Positions 57,402 through 64,000 of a DNA stretch of 64,000 bases are shown here, piece by piece. Under the pieces are notes generated by a model. The model was given only the letters and a program-made list of their open reading frames with translations, ran no database searches and was not told where the DNA came from. Source of the DNA: Flaccisagitta enflata (Eukaryota; Chaetognatha; Sagittoidea; Aphragmophora); NCBI GenBank assembly GCA_965153355.1, contig OZ231127.1, positions 97,960,001-98,024,000 on the forward strand, read 5' to 3'. A program made the position numbers and the translations under genes. The stretch's first letter is position 1. Every line of letters starts with the position of its first letter.

Positions 57402-58145
57402 AATAGCAGCCCAAAGGCAGTAAGTGGTCAGCGGTACCCGTGCCCTGCTTGAGTAGTAAGTGATTTAGGTTGAATGGGAGCAGGGCAGCGGCCCCAAAGG
57501 GGACGAAGTCCTGTAGAACACAGGGGGAATCTGTCCGTCCGTCCGTCCGTCCGTCGTCCGTCCGTCCGTCTGCCTTCCTTCTGTCCAGGATGCCCTGTTA
57601 TTCAAATTTTCATTGCATACCATGACAAAAGACACTATATGGACAATGGTACCCTTGGTTAAATTGAAGGAGAAGCAGGTCAGCATCTGGGTCTCTGACG
57701 CCAGAATCTGGGTCTTAGAGACCAATTTCTTAGTCTTGAGGCCAGGATTTGAGTCTCTGAGGCCAGGATTTAGGTCTCTGAGGCTAGGATTTAGGTCTTT
57801 GAGGCCAGAACCTAGGTCTTGGAGGTCAGAATTTGGGTCCTGTAGGTCAGGATCTGGGTCTCTAGGGCTAGGGTGGGTTTTATAAGCCAAAATGACAGAA
57901 CTCAGGCCAAAATTCAGGTTTTTTAGCCAGATTTGGCCCATTTCGCCTGGATTTGGGCTATTTTGCTGGGAATTAGCCCATTTTGCCTGGATTTTAGCCA
58001 TTTTGCATGGATTTGGGCCATTTTGCTTGGATTTGGGCCCCAAAGGAGACGAAGCCCTGAGGATGGGCCTGGGGGGACGTACGGACGTACGGACGTACGG
58101 ACGGACAGATTCCCCCTGTGTTCTACAGGACTTCGTCCGCTGCCC
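57402..58145 (+). mobile_element. Family-1 D, complete
   Basis: Head AATAGCAGCCCAAAGGCAG, (GTCC)n, unique D interior (GGACAATGGTACCCTTGG), cores GAGGCCAGGATTTAGGTCTC and GGATTTGGGCCATTTTGCTT, (GTACGGAC)n, inner segment CCTGTGTTCTACAGGACTTC, tail CGCTGCCC at 58145. Confidence 0.85.
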
Positions 58146-58177
58146 ATAAAATGAGAGGTCGAGAGATAGCGTGTCTC

Positions 58178-58182
<5 letters not shown>

Positions 58183-58269
<87 letters not shown>

Positions 58270-58403
58270 AACTTGAGGGCTAATCCGAGCCCCAGTAGGA
58301 TTATTTCAAGCCTGAGTGGGCTGAATTCAAGCTTGGGAGGGCTGGTTTCAGGACTGAGGGGCCAGATGAAGGCCTTTCGTATATCTCTTTCTTCTGTAAT
58401 AAG

Positions 58404-58478
<75 letters not shown>

Positions 58479-58505
58479 CTACGTAACTCTCCCTCTCTCT
58501 CTCCT
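58183..58505. repeat. (GA)n - family-1 core scrap - (CT)n
   Basis: (GA)n at 58183-58266 and (CT)n at 58407-58505 flank ~105 bp of GCCTGAGTGGGCTGAATTCA core. The two tracts are mutually complementary and could pair. Confidence 0.9.
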
Positions 58506-59080
58506 CTTTGTACGTAATCAAAATAAAAAAGAATTGAACAAGGAACTCAAGTTATATGTCGTCTTTTCCTATTGCTGAGCGCTCCTCCACCTCCCCCTCC
58601 TCGTCCTCCTCCTCGTCCTCTTCGTCCTCCTCCTCCACCAACACCACCGCCACCTACATTTCAGTCAAGTATCACCATATTTCCTTTCTAATGTATGAGT
58701 CAGTGAGTCAATTGGTGTCTTTCCACAGAGAGAGCTTTAGAACCGATTCTAAAAACTTTGTCATGGTGAGACCAATACTTTGGCCTTAGTATTAATTCTA
58801 ATGTAAATCATGAATTCTGAAATTGCAAAAATTTGCGATTGTGATGTTTTAACAACATTTCTTCATACTCTTGCCAAATCTAGACAAATTGAGCTACAAT
58901 GCTGGGATTGGTCTTGAATGATAGATGATTCGATGTAGTTTCATACTCCACCATTCATTTTGCCTACTTTTAATACATACATTATTCAAAAAATTTACCG
59001 AATAACTGATTGTAGGACGACCCAACTGACAGATTGACAAACCAACCTCTTGAGTTGCGTGTACTAAACTTAAATGACCC
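58506..59080. other. 3' flank of the ligase gene; nothing assigned
   Basis: Includes a (TCC)n tract at about 58583-58640 and A/T-rich sequence. An open frame of 77 codons (58556-58789) is Ser-rich because of that tract and is not considered a gene. Confidence 0.4.
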
Positions 59081-59383
59081 TCAGTTTCTCACATTTTGTC
59101 GTTTTTTAAATGATTCCCTGAGTTGCTTCCTTAAGATTTTCCCGGAAGTTGCTTTGGGAATGACTTCAAGTATTTCAACGCCGCCTCGAAGCCTCGAGAG
59201 TGGATTCACTCGAGAATCAACAAACTGCTGGACATCTTCCTCCACTCTTCCCTCGACGCCCGGTTTGAGGACGACGTAGGCTCGAGGCACTTCGCCGCCA
59301 ACATCATCTGGGATGCCAATGACGGCTGCATCGGCGATTGAAGGATGATGCAGCAACAGACCCTCCAACTCGGCTGGCGCGAT
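59081..59383 (-). CDS. Ligase terminal exon, AMP-binding C-terminal domain
   Basis: 100 codons plus stop, following acceptor CCATCACAG. It begins [20 protein letters not shown] and includes [21 protein letters not shown] and the [11 protein letters not shown] motif with the A10 lysine. It ends KKRQNVRN, with no obvious SKL-type peroxisomal signal, so a cytosolic location is as likely as any other. Confidence 0.9.
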   Translation of the reverse strand: MAPAELEGLLLHHPSIADAAVIGIPDDVGGEVPRAYVVLKPGVEGRVEEDVQQFVDSRVNPLSRLRGGVEILEVIPKATSGKILRKQLRESFKKRQNVRN

Positions 59384-62300
59384 CTGTGATGGAATAGCAT
59401 TTTAGGTGGTTAAAAGTTGCAAATACAGATAATGTACATTACAATCATTAGATTAGAATAGACAAGAGGAAAAAAAAAAAGAAGAAGAAGAAGACGAAGA
59501 AGAAGAAGAAGAAGAAGAAGAAGAAGAAGAAGAAGAAGAAGAAGAAGAAGAAGAAGAAATGTCAGCGTGAAAAAGAAAAAGAGGAAGAATAGGAAAAAGA
59601 ATAACAAGAAAAAGATAAATGGAAAAAAAAAAGGACAACCCTTTACAGTCGCGTGCGGTTGTTGAGACTATTAGACCAAAAGACTAAAAGACCAAAAGAC
59701 TAAGAGATTAAATGTAAATTGACTTAAAATAACTTTAAATAACTTAAGATGACTTAAAATGACTAAAGATATCATAAAACGTTGAAAAAAAGCTAAGCGT
59801 GATGGACCGACAGACCGACAGACCGACCGACAGATGGACAGAGTGAGTTGTAGAGTCACGTGCACGCGACTAAAAATAAAAAAGATAAAGAAGAAGGAGA
59901 AGAGGAAGCAGACCAAGATGCAGAGGTAGAAGGGGAAGAAGGAGGGAGACAGAAAAGGAGAAGGATCAGACGAAGAAAAAGAAAAAGAAAAAGAGAAATA
60001 AAAAGGAAAAGAAGAAGAGGAGAAAGAGGAAGAAGAAGAAGAAGAAGAAGGGACAGACCAAAAAAAAACGTACAGGATAATGATAGAAAATGTCTGGATG
60101 AAATTATCCTTTGTACTTGAGTCATTAGACTCTGTCCACAACACAACATTATCCTGACCTGATGCCCTCAGTAATAAGGCTCAGTATCAAACAAGACACT
60201 AGAGTCTATCCACAACCAAAAACTGTCCTGACCTGATGTCCTTTGTATTTGATGAGTTCTTTGAGTCTGTATAAAACGAGAAATTGTTCTGACCTGATGT
60301 CCTTTGTATTTGATGAGTTCTTTGAGTCTGTATAAAACGAGAAATTGTTCTGACCTGATGTCCTTTGTATTTGATGAGTTCTTTGAGTCTGTCCACAACT
60401 GCAAGTTTTCCATCTTTGACGAATCCAATATCTCCAGAATGAAGCCAACCATCTGAGGTGATCATGTCTTGAGTCGCTTTGGGATTGTTTAAATATCCCA
60501 TCATGACCTATTATTGGAATAAACTTGAAGACATTAGGGGCGTTTCCAGTCAGAAACAATCGCGTTTTGAACATGCCACTCAGTCGCTCGCTATGTTCAT
60601 TTGCTCGCACCGCTCACTCGCTCTGCAGCGCTTCACTTCGCTATGCTCGCTTCGCTCTCTCACTCCGTTCACGTGCTCACTCACTCACTTTGCTCACTCC
60701 CTCATGAGACAGTTGAAATTCATGAATATGTGTTCACGCTGTGATCGCGTTACAGGGGAAGAAACGCGTTTTACATCTTCACTAAAAGCACGCCCTTAGT
60801 GTGTTGAGTTGTTTAGAGTTGGTTAGAATATGTCCATCATTAACAATTAAAAGAATGAATTCTTTGTGATCATGTCTTGAGTCGCTCTGAGATTGCTCAA
60901 GAATCCCCTCATGACCTAAGAATATAATGAAACTGAAGTGATCATGCCCTGAGTTGCTTTGGGATTGTTCAAGTATCCCATCATGACCTGAGACAAAAAT
61001 TAATTTGAGGTGATCATGTCCTGAGTTGCTTTAGGATTTTTTAAATAAACCATCATGACCTAAAAATAGAATGAATCTGGGTTGAATATGTCCTGAGTTT
61101 CTTTAGGATTTTTTTGATAACCCATCATGACCTAAAAATAGAATGAAACTGAAGTGATAATGTCCTGAGTGGGTTTTGAGATAGTTTTGACTGTTTGACT
61201 GTCAAAGGACATTTGTCAGCTTTCACTTTTGCGTGTTATTTGACACTTGTCATCTAACAGCAATAAGATGACCCTTTTCCACCGTCATTTGTCGCTTTAT
61301 GCATGTCATCTGTCATTTGTCACATGCCACTTTTTATCTATCACCAGTCACCTGACTTTTGATATCTGTCACCTACTACATGTCATCTGCATGACACTCT
61401 TCAGTCTTCACCTGTGGTCCTTTGATGACGACTTCCCCGATTTCTCCCTCTTTCAGTCCGACAGACTGCAAAATGATGGAAATTAAGAAAGCCACTTTTT
61501 AGTCGCGTGCACGCGACTACACCTTACCCTGTCGGTCGGTCGGTAAGTTGGTCTGTCCGTCCGTCCGTCCGTCCGTCGGTCCGTCACATTTTTAAAATTA
61601 TGACTTTTTAAGGTTTTTAAGGTATTTTAAGGTACTCTAGGGTATTTTAGGGTACTTCAGGGTACTTCAGGGTACTTAAGTTATTCTAGGTACTTAGGGT
61701 ACTTTAGGGTACTTTAAGATATTTTTAGATATTTTTGACTAATTCTGGGTATTTTTGGGTATTTTTGGGTATTTTTGGGTATTTTTAGATATTTTTGGGT
61801 ATTTTTGGGTACTTCTGGGTATTTTTGGGTATTTTTAGGTATTGTATTGTATCGATATTGTACCAATATTGATATTGTATCGATATTGTATCGACATATT
61901 GACATATCGCACAGCCTTGGGGGAGGAAATCTTTTGTTTGTCATATCCAGACGCACGCGACTGTTGCCCTCTTGGGCTTGTTATCTTTTACTCTGAAGAA
62001 AACAGTTCTATAAATTTGGGAGAAAGTTGAGACTTGTGATTCATATTTTGTGTTGATTCTTTTATTTGTTTCTTCACACTCATTTGTTAGATAGTGACAT
62101 ACTATCTAGGAAATAGAAATCTTTCCACCTAAGAATTCATGTCATTTATTGACACAATCACGTATAAGTGCAAGAGGCATTCCACTTTGCATTCTGATGT
62201 GCTTAATCTATTGGTACCTCAATATGAGTTGCAATGTCAAATGGGCAAATGCGCTGAGCCGTGAATTCAGAGTTCCTCTTGGAATCAAACAAGGCGGCAT

Positions 62301-64000
62301 CAACTCGCCAGACTACTTTGGGTGTTACATTGATGATCTATGTGTGATACTCCGTAACTCAAATGTCGGATGTTACATGTACAAAATATTTCTTGCAATG
62401 ATTTTATTCGCGGATGACCTGTGTCTCCTTGCACCCACAAGATATGCTCTTAACAAACTGATTAAATTATGTGCAAGTTATTGCAAAGAACACGGACTAA
62501 CTTTCAGTGCCATCAAATCTAAGATTGTCGTCTTTTCCAAGTCCAATGTTGATCTAACAAAGCTCGCACCAATTCTGCTCAATGGAAACGAAGTTGAATA
62601 TGTGCAATGCATTGTTTATCTCGGCACTACCATTGTAAACAACAAAGGCTTTGCCTTCTCTTCTGCAAATGACTTATCAAAGTTCTATTGTGCGTCAAAT
62701 TCAATTTTGAGAGCAATACGGCAACCGAGTGAAGAGATTTTGATGCACCTGCTATTTACCTGCTGCACTCCCATTCTCTCTTATGCAAGTGAAGTAAAGG
62801 AGTTCCCCTCGCGACAGATGCAAGACTGCTGCACCGCAGTTAATGATGCGCTACGTCTCATCTTCGGCTATAATAGATGGGAGTGTGTAAGAGTCTTAAG
62901 AACCTCTTTTGGTTACAAATCATTAATTGAAATCTTTCAGCGAGCAAAAACTAGATTTGATTCATCCATTTGTCGCCATCATAACCCAATCATTGCACAA
63001 ATCGCTCGCAACCTCATCGCTGAACAACAATAACATACGTTTTTTTTTTTCTCTCTCTCTTTTTGTGTTATTCACTTATTTATATTGTAGCTCCGCTATC
63101 TATTTTACCCGTGATTTGTTTTTTCTTTCTCGTGAATACCTGGTAGTTTATAGTTGTACGCTGATCTGTATGTCTCTGTCTCTTATTTGATGACGAATTA
63201 AAAGAACATATATAACAGCTGATTGCAAATCAATAAATAATTTGTGCTGGCTCCCTCTGACTCAATTACCACCACCATTATCCAGTTCAGCAAATTGTAA
63301 GAGTTTCTGGAGGTACTTTGGAGTGATGGCTTCCAGCATTTTTGCATGCCAAAATTTTTTTCCTTTTTCCATCTTTAAGTGATCATAACTTCTAATAGCT
63401 GGGCTGATTTTGTTGCGCAAAAACACAAAAAGATGCCCCTTGAAAAACTCTTCAGTTTGGCGACCAATTTTTTGTCAATTCATCAAAAAACAAAGGAGTT
63501 ATCAATTTTTAATGAATAAGATTTACTGTAAAAAAATCAAATTAAGGAACCTTTAAAAGGAATGATTCCATTCAATGCAAGATATTTTTCAAACCCATTG
63601 AGATAGCAAGATGCGGTTTGCGTAGATGGCTTGCAAATTTAAAGAACTTCATTTTTGTCACCAATTTTTTCTCAATCAGATGATTTAAACAAGAGGTATA
63701 GACTAAAACGTGCGTAAAGATTTCTATTTCCTAGATAGTATTTTGTTTTTGCTCCGTTTTCTATCTTGTTTTTCTTATGTTTGACTTTGTTTGATTGGCT
63801 GTTTTTCTTTTTTATGCATGCCGATGCTCTTACATTTTGTTGTTGCTTTGCATCTGCTTCTTCAGCTGGAAGGATTTTGACAGAAGTGTTTGGGACTGGA
63901 GCACCAACAGTCCCGGGACTCCACTCCAATGAAGAACCCAACGTGGCAATGGGGGAAGTCTCAGTTAAACCGTAAGCCTGTTTGACGGCAATCATACATG
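59081..64000 (-). CDS. AMP-forming acyl/aryl-CoA ligase, 4CL/luciferase-like (3' four exons; 5' end outside window)
   Basis: Adenylate-forming enzyme (ANL superfamily) that activates a carboxylic acid with ATP and normally transfers it to CoA. Exons on the minus strand: 64000-63834 (partial), 61465-61412, 60507-60355 and 59383-59081 with its stop. All joints are phase 0 and carry AG acceptors and GT donors. Motifs in order: YGLTETSP (core A5), [19 protein letters not shown] (A7), [13 protein letters not shown] (A8, hinge), [14 protein letters not shown], and [11 protein letters not shown] with the catalytic A10 lysine. The ORF ends 15 residues after that lysine. The introns hold a LINE fragment, family-3 elements and exon-edge repeat arrays. 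The N-terminal ~300 residues are not in the window, so the substrate cannot be judged. Luciferase-like, 4CL-like and medium-chain acyl ligases are all possible. Confidence 0.88.
59481..59560. repeat. (GAA)n microsatellite
   Basis: Polypurine GAA run in ligase intron 3; another mixed purine tract lies at 59880-60055. Confidence 0.95.
59647..59871 (+). mobile_element. Family-3 variant in ligase intron 3
   Basis: AGTCGCGTGCGGTTG, AGACCAAAAGACTAA and AATGACTTAA units, GCTAAGCGTGATGG, (GACCGACA)n, and tail GTCACGTGCACGCGACT-A5. Confidence 0.8.
60140..60354 (-). repeat. Exon 3'-edge/donor-site minisatellite in ligase intron 3
   Basis: 61-bp units, each made of the last ~30 bp of the A7/A8 exon (encoding about [10 protein letters not shown]), its GTCAG donor and ~30 bp of intron. 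Two near-perfect units (about 60236-60354) directly follow the true exon end in the direction of transcription. A third, diverged unit lies near 60140-60235. Each unit keeps a potential 5' splice site. Confidence 0.85.
60355..60507 (-). CDS. Ligase exon with A7/A8 motifs
   Basis: A 51-codon exon from [13 protein letters not shown] to [11 protein letters not shown]. The acceptor is AATAATAG|GTC and the donor CAG|GTCAGA. It contains GWLHSGDIG (the Asp binds the ribose hydroxyls in this family) and the DRLKELIK hinge. Both edges of this exon are copied into repeat arrays in the flanking introns. Confidence 0.9.
60538..60799 (+). repeat. Family-9 repeat in ligase intron 2
   Basis: Bounded by TAGGGGCGTTTCC and AGCACGCCCTTA, which are partly complementary, with internal GCTCACTCGCT repeats. 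hAT-like ends are possible but no matching 8-bp flanks were seen. Confidence 0.6.
60866..61180 (-). repeat. Exon 5'-edge/acceptor-site minisatellite in ligase intron 2
   Basis: Four to five units of about 70-73 bp. On the minus strand each reads acceptor-like (CT)ATTTTTAG or CTCAG, then GTCATGATGG.. encoding diverged versions of [17 protein letters not shown], then intron-like sequence. AG|GTCATGA-type junctions lie near 60921, 60991, 61062 and 61135. The true exon start at 60507 lies downstream, separated by the 60538-60799 repeat. Confidence 0.82.
61412..61465 (-). CDS. Ligase micro-exon, 18 codons
   Basis: A 54-bp exon encoding [18 protein letters not shown], the GE-x-G-E-x-x-x-x-GPQ strand that precedes MxGYLNNP in 4CL-like enzymes. 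The acceptor TTTTGCAG and donor CAG|GTGAAG flank it, both phase 0. It fills exactly the gap between the A5 exon and the A7/A8 exon, which supports a continuous, correctly spliced gene. Confidence 0.85.
61501..61982 (-). mobile_element. Family-3 variant in ligase intron 1 (of those visible)
   Basis: AGTCGCGTGCACGCGACT palindrome after T5, (GTCGG/GTCC)n, an AGGGTACTTT/ATTTTTGGGT satellite, a TATCGATATTGTA block, and end ACGCACGCGACTGTTGCC..GGGCTTGTT. The end sequence differs from other family-3 copies but keeps the same spacing. Confidence 0.82.
62110..63033 (+). pseudogene. Non-LTR retrotransposon reverse transcriptase, 5'-truncated fragment
   Basis: Open from 62110 (after an in-frame TAG) to TAA at 63031-63033, with no credible ATG. 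Reverse-transcriptase blocks are recognisable: [19 protein letters not shown] followed by YIDDL (the QG..SP..F block), catalytic FADD in [23 protein letters not shown], and a YLGT block. A C-terminal region with two cysteines ([14 protein letters not shown]) follows. The fingers half, endonuclease and ORF1 are missing, as in a 5'-truncated LINE copy. It lies in the first visible intron of the ligase, antisense to it. The clade was not determined. Confidence 0.88.
63034..63394. other. Intron sequence after the LINE fragment; no gene seen
   Basis: CT/T-rich then A/T-rich DNA; the LINE 3' end probably lies here, but no clear tail or target duplication was found. Confidence 0.4.
63395..63680 (+). 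repeat. Family-10 dispersed repeat
   Basis: Relative of 56006-56255. The junction ACAAAAAGATGCCCCTTGA is uninterrupted here, whereas the other copy has a family-4 element immediately before AAAAAGATGC. Confidence 0.55.
63834..64000 (-). CDS. Ligase exon with A5 motif (partial)
   Basis: The reading frame gives [17 protein letters not shown] and continues to a Q-rich end (AKQQQN). The exon ends at 63834 with donor GTAAGAG, phase 0. Its start is outside the window. The Glu of the T-E motif, which contacts the adenylate in this family, is present. Confidence 0.85.

Noticed and set aside
60538-60799. hAT element call for the GCTCACTCGCT-rich repeat
   Set aside because: Ends TAGGGGCGT/ACGCCCTTA look hAT-like, but the 8-bp flanks do not match, so it is left as an unclassified repeat.

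Overview
The window looks like intron-bearing, transposon-saturated nuclear DNA of an animal, probably an invertebrate; I cannot name the species. Only three stretches look like host genes. (1) An isocyanide-synthase-like/TauD 2-oxoglutarate oxygenase fusion is present twice, once in each arm of a large inverted duplication: minus strand 1-1669 (cut by the window edge) and plus strand 52455-54164 (complete, 569 codons, no intron seen). (2) The 3' part of a 4-coumarate:CoA-ligase/luciferase-like AMP-forming ligase lies on the minus strand from 59081 to beyond 64000, in at least four exons. (3) Two exon-like blocks of an unrecognised gene lie on the plus strand at 45032-45219 and 46740-47089. 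The large gene and the ligase converge.

Layout: 1-6076 and 47380-54123 are near-identical inverted arms (about 6.1 and 6.7 kb) separated by 41.3 kb. Nearly everything else is repeats. Four families share one design that resembles non-autonomous Helentron/HINE elements. The head starts AACA.. or AATAG... A (GTCC/GTCY)n microsatellite and core satellites follow. The subterminal sequence is repeated in inverted form at the tail hairpin, and the tail abuts an A-run. Family 1 carries GGGCAGCGGCCCC and has interchangeable subtypes A-F. Families 2 and 3 carry the palindrome AGTCGCGTGCACGCGACT. Family 4 carries an AGGTGC..GCACCT stem. Several copies have an empty site elsewhere in the same window, and these show precise insertion beside or inside A/T runs without a clear target duplication. 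Family-1 copies form a head-to-tail array from 18.3 to 23.8 kb. Cut-and-paste elements are also present: TA-flanked mariner-like MITEs (2209, 35484, 36109, 43997, and 51115 in the other arm, with weaker cases at 7789 and 56460) and two hAT-like elements with perfect 8-bp target duplications (12252-12387 and 24285-25728). The ligase intron holds a 5'-truncated LINE reverse transcriptase.

The most unusual pattern is at exon edges. The last or first part of an exon, together with its splice site and adjoining intron, is amplified. In the ligase, intron 2 carries four to five copies of the next exon's acceptor edge and intron 3 carries tandem copies of the preceding exon's donor edge. The exon blocks at 45 and 47 kb also have amplified 3' edges, and a dispersed repeat (family 5) carries a conserved exon-like end with a GTAAGT donor. 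Function was assigned from remembered family motifs only; no database search was possible.
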